From the NCBI GenBank assembly GCA_963745405.1, contig CAVUWY010000002.1, forward strand, positions 62,001 to 126,000: a stretch of DNA of 64,000 bases, written 5' to 3'. Position numbers and translations under genes: made by a program. Origin of the DNA: C-114 sp963745405 (lineage in GTDB: Bacteria > Chloroflexota > Limnocylindria > Limnocylindrales > CSP1-4). The notes beneath the pieces were generated by a model. The model was not told where the DNA came from. It worked only from the letters and a program-made list of their open reading frames with translations, and searched no databases. Positions 43,523-51,578 of the stretch are shown here, one piece after another. The stretch's first letter is position 1; each line of letters starts with the position of its first letter.

Positions 43523-44093
43523 GCCTCCGAGTCTCCGACCGGCCTCGTCCACGGCCTAGTCGCGCGCGGGCAGATCTTCGTGGCGATCTCGACGCCCGCT
43601 CGGCCCCGTCGGCCGCCCCAACGGGAGGCGCCGGCTGCCCGATAGGGCGATGGGCTGGCGGTACCGCTCGCCTGCCTGGGTGGCTTCGCCATCCCACGGC
43701 CTCGCGACCGGGATGGCCCTGGGACCCGGCGGAATATCGGCCACACCATTAACCATCGTCTTGGGACCCTGCGCGGCGGGCCTTGGCCCCCGTGGTGGAT
43801 GCCACGAGCCAAGTCTCGTCCCGAGGCCACCTCGTCCACCGCCGGATGAGCGTGATCGCCGGCGCCGGAGTGCCTGCCTGCGATGGCACGAGACGCCGTC
43901 CGAGCTCGCCGAACGCGAGTAGGCGTCCCCTAATGGTGTCGCCGATGACTTCTCGCTAGGTCGGGCGGGATCGGACGGGCCGGCCGGGTCCGGTCGCCGT
44001 TCGCGGGAGCGCGCCCTCGAGCGTATCCACCGGCCGTCGCGCGCGATACTTGGGCCGACATGGCCCGCCCGCGCGTGAGGCTCGAGACCTGCG
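43523..44093. promoter_or_regulatory. Divergent control region upstream of the eCIS operon
   Basis: These 570 bases lie between the eCIS operon (minus) and the DUF4236-TPR gene (plus) and hold no supportable gene. They contain a 14-bp sequence, CGGCCACACCATTA at 43738-43751, which recurs with one mismatch in inverted orientation at 43931-43944. A stable hairpin lies at 43688-43717. The length and structure suggest a regulated leader for eCIS, but I cannot place the promoter with confidence. Confidence 0.5.
43688..43717 (-). promoter_or_regulatory. GNRA-capped hairpin in the eCIS leader
   Basis: On the minus strand GCCATCCC pairs with GGGATGGC, and inside it GGTC pairs with GGCC (one G-U) around a GCGA tetraloop, with a GT bulge. 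A GNRA tetraloop on a 12-bp stem is typical of structured RNA. It lies about 165-195 nt before the first eCIS start codon. It could be part of a riboswitch-like or RNA-stability element. Confidence 0.4.
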
Positions 44094-45164
44094 ATGGGGC
44101 TCCGATTTCGACGCAGCGTACGGATCGCTCCGGGGATACGGCTCAATCTCACGAAGACCGGCTACGGCATGACCGTCGGTCCGCGCGGTTATCACTACAG
44201 CGTGCACTCGGGAGGTCGCCGGACACGGACGGTCGGCCTTCCCGGCACTGGTCTCTACTACCAGTCGGTCTCGCGCCCCGGGGCCCGACACGCCGCGCCG
44301 ACGAGGCCGCGTAGCCCAACACCCGTCCCTCGTTCGAGCCCGATCGACCCGGCTGTCGCCGTCCCCCGCCCGGGGCTACTGGCCTCCGCGGCGGAGAAGG
44401 CGTATCACGCCGGCGTCCTCGCCTACGTGCGGTCGGATCGGGCGGCGAGCCTGGCGGCGTTCGAGCAGGTGCTCGCGGATGATCCGGCGGCGACGTCCGC
44501 CCACCTGTTCGCCGGCGTCATCGCCGAGGGCCTCGGCGACGATCCTCGAGCGATCGCCCACCTCGAGGCGATGGTAGGCAGTGGCCACGCTCTGCCGGAC
44601 CGCTATCAGGCCCACTACCTCGCCGACCCGCGGATCGACATCGCCCTCAAGGTCAGCATCACGTCGGCCGTGACCGCCGACCTTGCGTTCGACGAACTCG
44701 GGGCGAGCCTCTCGCTCGCCGAGCTTTACCAGCAAGGCGGACGACTGACCGAGGCGATCGGGCTCGTGGAGCAGATCCACACCGCCGTGCCGAACCCGAT
44801 CGTCCGGCTGTCGCTCGCCGATCTCCTCCTCGCCGACCACGACTACGAGGGGGCGATCGAGGTCACCGACGGGGTGACCAACGACAGCGACATCGCCGCC
44901 GAGATGCTCCACATCCGGGGCGCGGCGATGCTCGCCCAGGGCCATGCGCAGGCCGCCGTCGACGTCTTCCGGGCAGCCCTTGCCAGAACGGCCGGTCGTG
45001 ACCCCAGGCTGCTCACCGCCATCCGCTTCGATCGAGGGCTCGCCTACGAACAGCTCGGGCAGCATGGCCGAGCCCGCGCCGACCTCGAGCGCGTCTACGC
45101 CGCCGACCCGACCTTCGAGGATATCCAGGACCGTCTGGCCGCTCTCGACCACCCGACCTCGTGA
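44094..45164 (+). CDS. DUF4236 plus TPR-repeat protein
   Basis: The 356-residue protein opens with MGLRFRRSVRIAPGIRLNLT and TGYGMTVGPRGYHYSVHSGG, the DUF4236 domain (about residues 1-60). A Pro/Arg-rich linker follows, then TPR-type helix pairs from about 95 to 350 (AEKAYHAGVLAYVRSDRAAS; LSLAELYQQGGRLTEAIGLV; FDRGLAYEQLGQHGRARADL). TPR arrays bind other proteins; DUF4236 function is unknown. It is divergent from the eCIS operon across the shared control region, but a link to eCIS is only positional. Confidence 0.8.
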   Translation: MGLRFRRSVRIAPGIRLNLTKTGYGMTVGPRGYHYSVHSGGRRTRTVGLPGTGLYYQSVSRPGARHAAPTRPRSPTPVPRSSPIDPAVAVPRPGLLASAAEKAYHAGVLAYVRSDRAASLAAFEQVLADDPAATSAHLFAGVIAEGLGDDPRAIAHLEAMVGSGHALPDRYQAHYLADPRIDIALKVSITSAVTADLAFDELGASLSLAELYQQGGRLTEAIGLVEQIHTAVPNPIVRLSLADLLLADHDYEGAIEVTDGVTNDSDIAAEMLHIRGAAMLAQGHAQAAVDVFRAALARTAGRDPRLLTAIRFDRGLAYEQLGQHGRARADLERVYAADPTFEDIQDRLAALDHPTS

Positions 45165-45184
45165 TCCGCCACACGTAGCATCGC

Positions 45185-45235
45185 GCTTTGGTCCGCGAGC
45201 GTGACTTGTTACTCGACCAAAGCCCGAGCTCGCGG
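45185..45235. terminator. Two overlapping inverted repeats between convergent genes
   Basis: Arms GCTTTGGTC (45185-45193) and GACCAAAGC (45215-45223) could form a 9-bp stem. A second pair, CCGCGAGC (45193-45200) and GCTCGCGG (45228-45235), crosses it, so the two stems would either compete or form a pseudoknot. The position, just after the TPR gene stop and facing the convergent 45265 gene, fits a bidirectional terminator. Confidence 0.4.
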
Positions 45236-45264
45236 TGGCCGGCCACCTACCGTCGCGGGAGGCG

Positions 45265-45831
45265 TCAGGCGAACGGGTCGTTCGAGTCGGCCGACGAACC
45301 GTACGGATCGCCACCGCCTGAGGACGGGTCACCGGACGAGGCATACGGGTCCCGCGGCGATCCATACGGGTCGCTCGACGCGACCATCGTGTTCGGGTCG
45401 CCCGCGGGCAGGTCGTTGTAGTCCGGCGGCGGAGCCGGCGCCGCGGCGGGCATCCACATGCCGTTGACGCAGGTCGAGACGGCGACGTTGTCCTTGAAGA
45501 TCACCCAGCCGTTCGGGTACGTGCCGCCGTCCTCGCCGACGCACGAGCCCGCATCCGGCGGCGCATCGGGGTTGACGGCGCTGGGCGTGGTATCGATCGG
45601 CTTCGGCGGGTTGGGGTCGAGCGGGATCGTGATCTGGCCGCCGAACTGCGTGCCGTCGCTCGTGCCCTCGATCTTGGTCCCGCCCGGCAGCTTGACCCCG
45701 CCCGTGGCCTTCGTGCTGTCGTCCTGTTCCTGAGCGCCGCGGACCGTGTCGTCGGCCGGACGTGGCAGGTTCGGATCGCGAGCGGTGTCGCCCGGTTGAG
45801 TGCCGCCGGTGACGGTCGGGTCGTCGGGCAT
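45265..45831 (-). CDS. Hypothetical low-complexity protein with a Cys-pair core
   Basis: The 188-residue protein is mostly disordered: an Asp/Thr/Gly-rich N-terminus, a short ordered core with GSCVGEDGGTYPNGWVIFKD and STCVNGMWMPA (two Cys that could pair), and a C-terminal tail of DPYGS-type repeats. No signal peptide is evident. It is the last gene of the operon that starts with the NarL regulator at 47325, 13 bp after the Pro/Asp-rich gene. Function is unknown. Confidence 0.6.
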   Translation of the reverse strand: MPDDPTVTGGTQPGDTARDPNLPRPADDTVRGAQEQDDSTKATGGVKLPGGTKIEGTSDGTQFGGQITIPLDPNPPKPIDTTPSAVNPDAPPDAGSCVGEDGGTYPNGWVIFKDNVAVSTCVNGMWMPAAAPAPPPDYNDLPAGDPNTMVASSDPYGSPRDPYASSGDPSSGGGDPYGSSADSNDPFA

Positions 45832-45844
45832 CGTCGGCTCCTGT

Positions 45845-46183
45845 CTAGTTGATCGGGTCGATCGGCCCGGGGAGCGGATCCGGCATCGGATCGGGCCCTG
45901 GCGATGGCATCGGGAACGGGTCGGGCATCGGGTCAGGCGTCGGCGATGGGGGGAACGGGTCGGGCATCGGGTCCGGGAACGGAGGCTTCTCCGGGTCCGG
46001 GAAGGGGTCGGGCTTCGGGAACGGATCGGGCATCGGATCGGGCAGCGGCGGCTTCTCCGGATCGGGGTATGGATCCGGCTCCTTGGGGATGCCGGGCGGG
46101 TACTCGGGGTTCGGGTCGGGATCGGGAGGCTGCGGGGTGCCCGGCGGGTACTCCGGGTTCGAGTTCGGATCGAAGTCGGTCAT
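45845..46183 (-). CDS. Pro/Asp-rich repetitive protein
   Basis: The 112-residue protein is nearly half proline, with a PDPMPDPFP-type motif repeated at least four times and PEYPPG repeats near the start. Asp and Glu give it a strongly negative charge. No signal peptide, TM helix or Cys is present. It may form a stiff polyproline-type rod or bind cations. It is the third gene of the 47325-45265 operon. Confidence 0.6.
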   Translation of the reverse strand: MTDFDPNSNPEYPPGTPQPPDPDPNPEYPPGIPKEPDPYPDPEKPPLPDPMPDPFPKPDPFPDPEKPPFPDPMPDPFPPSPTPDPMPDPFPMPSPGPDPMPDPLPGPIDPIN

Positions 46184-46224
46184 CGTGGCGGCCTCACGGC
46201 GACGGTGGGACGAGCGCGACTGCG

Positions 46225-46580
46225 CTAGAACGGCTGCGGCTGATTCGGATTGTTCGGATCCGGGAAGTCCGGGATCGGCTGGGGCTGATTCGGATTGTTC
46301 GGATCGGGGAAGTCGGGGATCGGCTGGGGGATGTTCGGATTGTTCGGATCGGGGAAGTCCGGGATCGGCTGCGGCTGATTCGGATTGTTCGGGTCGGGAA
46401 ACTGCGGTATCGGCTGCGGGATGTTCGGGTTGTTGGGGTCGGGGTAGTCCGGGATGGGGTGCGGGATGTTGGGGTTGTTGGGATCCGGGTACTCCGGGAT
46501 GGGCTGGGGGATATTCGGATTATTCGGATCCGGAAATTGCGGTATCGGCTGGGGGATGTTCGGGTTGTTCGGGTCCGGCA
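46225..46580. repeat. 45-bp tandem repeat array, about eight units
   Basis: The array underlies the 15-residue repeat protein. Each unit carries a TTCGGATTGTTCGGATC-like core on the plus strand (the Asn-Pro-Asn-Asn codons reversed). Units differ by substitutions, not by indels, which keeps the frame open throughout. Confidence 0.8.
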
Positions 46581-46626
46581 CGTCCGGGATCGGCTGCGGG
46601 ATCGTGGGCTCGTCGTCGTCGGGCAT
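46225..46626 (-). CDS. Protein made of eight 15-residue Pro/Asn/Asp repeats
   Basis: After a short acidic start (MPDDDEPTIPQPIPDV) the 133-residue protein consists of about eight copies of PDPNNPNIPQPIPQF, with small changes at positions 8, 10, 14 and 15. The 45-bp DNA repeats vary mainly at third codon positions, so the amino-acid repeat is selected. Proline at every second or third position suggests an extended polyproline rod. There is no export signal. It lies 12 bp downstream of the NarL regulator and its codon use is less GC-biased (AAT, ATT) than its neighbours. Confidence 0.7.
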   Translation of the reverse strand: MPDDDEPTIPQPIPDVPDPNNPNIPQPIPQFPDPNNPNIPQPIPEYPDPNNPNIPHPIPDYPDPNNPNIPQPIPQFPDPNNPNQPQPIPDFPDPNNPNIPQPIPDFPDPNNPNQPQPIPDFPDPNNPNQPQPF

Positions 46627-46638
46627 CGGTCCGCCTCG

Positions 46639-47325
46639 TCAGATGAGATTCCGCCTCAGGGCATAGGCGACCGCATGGGTGCGATTGCGAAGCCCGAGCT
46701 TGATCACGATGTCGTGGATGGCGTTCTTCACCGTGCGCTCGGAGTAGGACAGCTTCAGCGCGATCTCGCGGGTGTCGTCTCCCTCGGCGGCGAGGCGGAG
46801 GATGTCGACCTCGCGCGGCGATAGGCCCGTCAGCCCGACGCCCCGTGGCGTCCACACCTCGCGGGACATCCGCCCGAGGTGCTCGACGAGGTCGCCGAGC
46901 ATCGCCGGCGGGATGAGGCCGTCGCCGCAGGCGGCGGCGCGGAGGCTGGCGGCGAGCGTCTCCACCCGCATCTCGGCCTTGAGGAGGTAGCCGACGGCGC
47001 CGGCCTCGATCGCCCGGTAGAGCTCCAAGGCGTCGGGGCGGCCGGCGCAGACGACGGTCCGGGTCGATGGCGACGCCTCTCGAAGCGCGTTGACGACGCG
47101 GAGGCCGTCGCCATCGGCGAGGTGGAGGTCGATGACGGCGAGCGTCGGCTGCTCGGCGAGCCCCAGGCGGACGGCGGTGTCGGCGTCCTCCGCCTCGGCT
47201 ACGACGTCGAAGTCGGAGCTCGCGGCGAGGGACGAGGCGATGCCGCGGCGGAACATCGCGTGATCGTCGGCGATGAGCGTACGGATGATCGCGTCGGGCG
47301 CGCCGAACGCGGCTCGATCCACCAC
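46639..47325 (-). CDS. NarL/LuxR-family response regulator, head of the repeat-protein operon
   Basis: The 228-residue protein has a receiver domain with ADDHAMFRRG, phosphoacceptor Asp in LAVIDLHLADGDGL and Lys in GYLLKAE. A LuxR HTH follows (LSPREVDILRLAAEGDDTRE, VKNAIHDIVIKLGLRNR). I choose the GTG at 47325 because GAGGGGGAC lies just upstream; an ATG at 47409 is also in frame. No kinase gene is adjacent. It heads the operon of three low-complexity proteins. It may also act on the nearby eCIS control region; that is inference. Confidence 0.88.
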   Translation of the reverse strand: MVDRAAFGAPDAIIRTLIADDHAMFRRGIASSLAASSDFDVVAEAEDADTAVRLGLAEQPTLAVIDLHLADGDGLRVVNALREASPSTRTVVCAGRPDALELYRAIEAGAVGYLLKAEMRVETLAASLRAAACGDGLIPPAMLGDLVEHLGRMSREVWTPRGVGLTGLSPREVDILRLAAEGDDTREIALKLSYSERTVKNAIHDIVIKLGLRNRTHAVAYALRRNLI

Positions 47326-47399
47326 GTGGTCCCCCTCATCCCGGTACCGGATACCGTCATCGCCAGCATACAGGCGGGCCGTCTCGCGGCACCACCGGG

Positions 47400-47408
47400 T
47401 TATCCACA
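47400..47408 (+). promoter_or_regulatory. Consensus DnaA box, single copy
   Basis: TTATCCACA is a perfect match to the strict DnaA-binding 9-mer. It lies in the gap between the regulator and the alcohol dehydrogenase, about 20 bp before the dehydrogenase -10 hexamer. There is no cluster of boxes and no dnaA or dnaN nearby, so it is not an origin. It could be a solitary regulatory site or chance. Confidence 0.3.
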
Positions 47409-47437
47409 ACCTGACGACTGTTGCCTACACTTTCGTC

Positions 47438-48547
47438 ATGGCCCGGGCCGCGATCCTCGAACACCCAGGCGAGCCGGTCGCGATCGAGTCGATCCACCTC
47501 GACCCGCCGGCCGCGGGCGAGGTCCTCGTCCGGATGACCGCGAGCGGGGTCTGCCACTCCGATCTGCACGTTCGGGACGGCGAGTGGCCGCGGCCGGGCC
47601 CGTTCGTCATCGGCCACGAGGGAGCCGCGGTCATCGAGGCGATCGGACCCGGCGTGGACGACGCCACCGGCCTGACGCCGGGCACCGCCGTCGCCCTCAG
47701 CTGGACGGCCCCCTGCCGTCGCTGCCGGCAATGCCTGACCGATCGGCCGTGGCTGTGCACCGAGAGCGGCGCAGGGCGTCATCGGATGCCCGACGGCACG
47801 ACCCGGATCCGCCGCGCCGACGGCACCGCGGCGTATCCCTACTGCGGCCTCGGGACGATGGGCAGCCACGCGGTCGTGGCGGCGAACGCGGCGATCCCGA
47901 TGCCCGAGGGGATCGACCCGGCCGTCGCCGCGCTCATCGGTTGCTGCGTGTCGACGGGTGTGGGGGCGGTCCTCAAGACGGCCGAGGTCCGCCCGGGCGA
48001 GTCGGCGGTCGTCATCGGGCTCGGCGGCGTCGGACTCTCAGTCGTCATGGGTCTTGCCCTGGCCGGGGCGGCGCCGATCGTGGCGGTCGACCGGGTGGCG
48101 GCCAAGCTCGCGCGGGCGCGGGAGCTCGGAGCGACCCACGCGATCCAGGCCGGGCCGAAGGCCGACGCGACGCTGGGCGCGATCCGCGACCTGACCGACG
48201 GCGGTCCCGACCACGCCTTCGAGGCGATCGGCCTGCGCTCGACGATCGAGCTCGCGATCGAGAGCCTGGCGCCCGGCGGCACGGCGACGCTCGTGGGGAT
48301 GACCCCGTTCGGAGAGCGGGCAGACTTCGAGGTCTTCCCGTTCGTCGACGGCGGGCGGCGGATCCTCGGCAGCAACTACGGAGCGGTCGACGCACCGGTC
48401 GACTTCCCCCGCTACGCCCGGCTGCACCTCGAGGGCCGGCTGCCGGTCGAGCGGCTCATCGAACGCCGGATCGGCCTCGACGAGGTCGAGGAAGCGTTCG
48501 AGGCGATGCGCCGGGGCGAGGGGCTGCGCCGGGTCGTGACCTTCTAG
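47438..48547 (+). CDS. Zinc-dependent alcohol dehydrogenase (MDR family)
   Basis: The 369-residue protein has the catalytic zinc site in SGVCHSDLH and GHEGAAVIEAIG, and the structural zinc loop APCRRCRQCLTDRPWLC with four Cys. The NAD-binding motif is VIGLGGVGLSVVMGLALAGA. The layout is that of class III-like/aryl-alcohol dehydrogenases. The exact substrate cannot be read. TACACT lies exactly 6 nt before the ATG with no Shine-Dalgarno, which points to leaderless expression. Confidence 0.92.
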   Translation: MARAAILEHPGEPVAIESIHLDPPAAGEVLVRMTASGVCHSDLHVRDGEWPRPGPFVIGHEGAAVIEAIGPGVDDATGLTPGTAVALSWTAPCRRCRQCLTDRPWLCTESGAGRHRMPDGTTRIRRADGTAAYPYCGLGTMGSHAVVAANAAIPMPEGIDPAVAALIGCCVSTGVGAVLKTAEVRPGESAVVIGLGGVGLSVVMGLALAGAAPIVAVDRVAAKLARARELGATHAIQAGPKADATLGAIRDLTDGGPDHAFEAIGLRSTIELAIESLAPGGTATLVGMTPFGERADFEVFPFVDGGRRILGSNYGAVDAPVDFPRYARLHLEGRLPVERLIERRIGLDEVEEAFEAMRRGEGLRRVVTF

Positions 48548-48587
48548 AGTCGGGGCACGCCCGAGGGTCGGGGCACGCCGCCGGCGA

Positions 48588-51362
48588 TCACTTTTCGCGT
48601 TCGGCGGCTCCTGCCAGAGCCGCCTGGGCGGCCGCCAGCCGGGCGACCGGGACCCGGAACGGGGAGCACGACACGTAGTCGAGTCCGATCCGGTCGCACG
48701 CCGCGATCGAATCCGGGTCGCCGCCATGCTCGCCGCAGATGCCGACCTTGAGCTTCGGCCGGGCTCCGCGCCCGAGGCGGACGGCCATGTCCATCTCCTG
48801 GACGATGACCGGGTCCAGCGTCTGGAACGGGTTGACCGGCAGGATCTTGTCCTCCACGTACTTGAGGAGGAAGCCGCCTTCCGCGTCGTCGCGGCTGTAG
48901 CCGAACGTCATCTGGGTCAGGTCGTTCGTGCCGAAGCTGAAGAACTCGGCGTGCTCGGCGATCTGGTCGGCCACCCAGCAGGCACGCGGGATCTCGATCA
49001 TCGTCCCGAACTTGAAGTCGATCTGCTCGCCGGCCGCCTTGATGACCGCGTCCGCCTCGGCGTCGAGCAGGACGCGCGTCGCCTTGAGTTCGTTCACGTG
49101 CCCGACGAGCGGGATCATGATCTCCGGCCGCGGATCCTTGCCGGCCCGCTTGACCGCCACGGACGCGTTGAGGATGGCTCGGGTCTGGATCTTCACGAAG
49201 TCGGGGATCATGAGGCCGAGACGACAGCCGCGGAGCCCGAGCATCGGGTTCTGCTCGTGCATCGACTTGATCGTCGCGAGCAGCTCCTTGTCTTCCTCGG
49301 TCGCCTTGTCGCCCGCCTTCGTCACCTTGACCAGCTGGTCCTCGAGGTTCGGCAGGAACTCGTGGAGCGGCGGATCGATGAGCCGGATGACGACCGGCAG
49401 GCCGCTCATCGCGCCGAGGATGCCCTCGAAGTCGCCCTGCTGGAGCACCTCGAGCTTGGCCATCGCGGCGTCAAAGCGGGTCACCGCTTCGGTCTCGTCC
49501 GCGGTCAGCTTCGTGTTCGCGGCGATCTTCGCCTTGGCCCGGGTTGCGGCGTTCGCGACGAGGATCGCGTCGCGCACGATCTCGAGCCGCTCGCCCTCGC
49601 GGAACATGTGCTCCGTCCGGCACAGGCCGATGCCCTGGGCACCGTAGCTGCGGGCTTGGGCGGCCTCTTCGGGCTTGTCCGCATTCGTCCAGACCTGGAG
49701 CCGGCGGATCTCATCGGCCCAGCCGAGCACGGTCTGGAGATCCTTCTGGTCCTCGTACCGGGCACTCACTGTTGGCAACGCGCCGACGAAGACGTCACCG
49801 GTCGAACCGTCGACGCTGATCCAGTCTCCCTCACCGAACGAGGCGCCGGACGTCGTGCTCTCGGCCGTCTTCGTCGCGTAGTCGACGAGGAGCTCCGCGC
49901 AACCGGCCACGCACGGCTTGCCGATCTGGCGCGCGACCACTGCCGCGTGGCTGGTCGCGCCGCCGCGGGCGGTGAGGATGCCTTGGGCCACGGCCATGCC
50001 GTGGAAGTCGTCCGGCGAGGTCTCGACACGGACCAGGACGACCCGCTCCCCCTTCTCGACCCACTCGACCGCGTCGTCGGCGTTGAACACGGCTCGGCCG
50101 ACCGCGGCACCGGGCGATGCGTTGAGGCCCTTGGCGACGCGCACGGCCGCCTTTCGTGCCGTCGGATCGAACTGGTCGCGCAGGAGCTGGTCAACCTGGG
50201 CGGGCTCGACCCGCGCGACGGCCTCGGCCTTGGTGATGACGCCCTCGGCGACCATGTCGATGGCGATCCGGACGGCGGCCGCGGCGGTCCGCTTGGCGCT
50301 GCGGGTCTGGAGCATGAACAGCTTGCCGCGCTCGATGGTGAATTCGAGGTCCTGGACGTCGCGGTAGTGTCGCTCGAGCCGGTCGGCGATCTGCTGGAAC
50401 TCGGCGTAGGCGCCGGGCAGGTCCGTCTTCATCTGCGAGATCTTCGGCGCGGTGCGCACACCGGCCACGACGTCCTCGCCCTGGGCGTTGACCAGGTACT
50501 CGCCGTAGAGGACCTTCTCGCCGGTGTTCGGGTCACGGGTGAACGCGACGCCGGTGCCGGAATCGTCACCCATGTTGCCGAAGACCATGGTCACGACGTT
50601 GACGGCCGTGCCCAGGTCATGGGCGATCTTCTGGCTGTTGCGGTAGTCGGTCGCGCGTCGGCCGAACCACGAGGCGAACACGGCCTTGATGGCCAGGTCA
50701 AGCTGCTCGTACGGGTCGGACGGGAAGTCGCGGCCGGTCTCGCGCTTCACGATCTCGCGGAAGGTGCCGGAGACGTCCTGCAGTGCCGCCGCGTCGAGGT
50801 CCGTGTCGAGCGCGGCGCCGCGGGCCTTCTTTGCTGCCTCGAGCGCGTGGTCGAACTTCTCGGCGTCGATATCGAGCACGATCCGCCCGAACATCTGGAT
50901 GAACCGCCGGTAGGCGTCCCAGCCGAAGCGCTCGTTGCCGGTAAGGGCGATGAGCCCCTCGAGGGTCCGCTCGTTGAGGCCGAGGTTGAGGACCGTGTCC
51001 ATCATCCCGGGCATCGAGAACTTGGCCCCGGAGCGGACGCTGACGAGGAGCGGGCTGGCCGGGTCGCCGAAGCCCTTGCCCGTTCGCCGCTCGACTTCCT
51101 TGACCGCCTCGAGGACGTCCTCCCAGAGCCCGTCGGGGAGCCGCTCGCCGGCGGCGAAGTAGTCGTTGCACGCCTCGGTCGTGATGGTGAATCCGGGCGG
51201 GGTCGGCAGCCCGGCGATCGTCATCTCGGCGAGCCCGGCGCCCTTGCCACCGAGGAGGTCGCGCATGTTCGCGTTGCCCTCGGCTCCCCCCTCACCCCAG
51301 GCGTAGATGTACCGCTTGGCGGCACGGTGCTGACGGTCGGCGGCCGGGGTCGCGGTAGCCAT
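48588..51362 (-). CDS. ppdK: Pyruvate, phosphate dikinase
   Basis: The enzyme interconverts pyruvate, ATP and phosphate with phosphoenolpyruvate, AMP and diphosphate. The 924-residue protein has the N-terminal nucleotide-binding domain (LGGKGAGLAEMTIAGLPTPP, GSGTGVAFTRDPNTGEK-like segment as DSGTGVAFTRDPNTGEK), the central phosphohistidine domain (LTARGGATSHAAVVARQIGK), and the C-terminal PEP-binding barrel (GIGLCRTEHMFREGERLEIV; FSFGTNDLTQMTFGYSRDD; KVGICGEHGGDPDSI). GGAGG lies 8 nt before the ATG at 51362. Length is normal for the family. Confidence 0.97.
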   Translation of the reverse strand: MATATPAADRQHRAAKRYIYAWGEGGAEGNANMRDLLGGKGAGLAEMTIAGLPTPPGFTITTEACNDYFAAGERLPDGLWEDVLEAVKEVERRTGKGFGDPASPLLVSVRSGAKFSMPGMMDTVLNLGLNERTLEGLIALTGNERFGWDAYRRFIQMFGRIVLDIDAEKFDHALEAAKKARGAALDTDLDAAALQDVSGTFREIVKRETGRDFPSDPYEQLDLAIKAVFASWFGRRATDYRNSQKIAHDLGTAVNVVTMVFGNMGDDSGTGVAFTRDPNTGEKVLYGEYLVNAQGEDVVAGVRTAPKISQMKTDLPGAYAEFQQIADRLERHYRDVQDLEFTIERGKLFMLQTRSAKRTAAAAVRIAIDMVAEGVITKAEAVARVEPAQVDQLLRDQFDPTARKAAVRVAKGLNASPGAAVGRAVFNADDAVEWVEKGERVVLVRVETSPDDFHGMAVAQGILTARGGATSHAAVVARQIGKPCVAGCAELLVDYATKTAESTTSGASFGEGDWISVDGSTGDVFVGALPTVSARYEDQKDLQTVLGWADEIRRLQVWTNADKPEEAAQARSYGAQGIGLCRTEHMFREGERLEIVRDAILVANAATRAKAKIAANTKLTADETEAVTRFDAAMAKLEVLQQGDFEGILGAMSGLPVVIRLIDPPLHEFLPNLEDQLVKVTKAGDKATEEDKELLATIKSMHEQNPMLGLRGCRLGLMIPDFVKIQTRAILNASVAVKRAGKDPRPEIMIPLVGHVNELKATRVLLDAEADAVIKAAGEQIDFKFGTMIEIPRACWVADQIAEHAEFFSFGTNDLTQMTFGYSRDDAEGGFLLKYVEDKILPVNPFQTLDPVIVQEMDMAVRLGRGARPKLKVGICGEHGGDPDSIAACDRIGLDYVSCSPFRVPVARLAAAQAALAGAAEREK

Positions 51363-51578
51363 CGGGGAAGCCTCCGGGAGCGGGCGCATCCGTCGGTACG
51401 AGGGCGCGGATGCGCTGACGGGTGATCAGTCGTTGTGCGTCCCGATTGTACCGGCGCCGCTCGCTCGGGCGCGGTTGCGGAACGGTGCCCAACCGTACCG
51501 GACCCTGCCGACAGGCGGGACGCGACGGGCCGTTCGGCCCACGCCGCCGGCGGGTCGCGGCGGGTACCATCCCATCCG

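Noticed and set aside
43620..43740. Class I c-di-GMP riboswitch
   Set aside because: The stem with GNRA loop and the AAGCC segment are suggestive, but the conserved core around the ligand site does not match. I report only an unassigned structured leader.
46225..46626. CRISPR-like array
   Set aside because: The 45-bp repeats are contiguous, have no spacers, keep an open frame and encode a regular peptide; no cas gene is nearby.
47400..47408. Replication origin
   Set aside because: There is only one DnaA box, no AT-rich unwinding element, and no dnaA, dnaN or gidA nearby.
48726..51425. 899-residue frame opposite pyruvate phosphate dikinase
   Set aside because: It has shadow composition with no domain motifs; the minus strand has a full-length enzyme with all active-site motifs.
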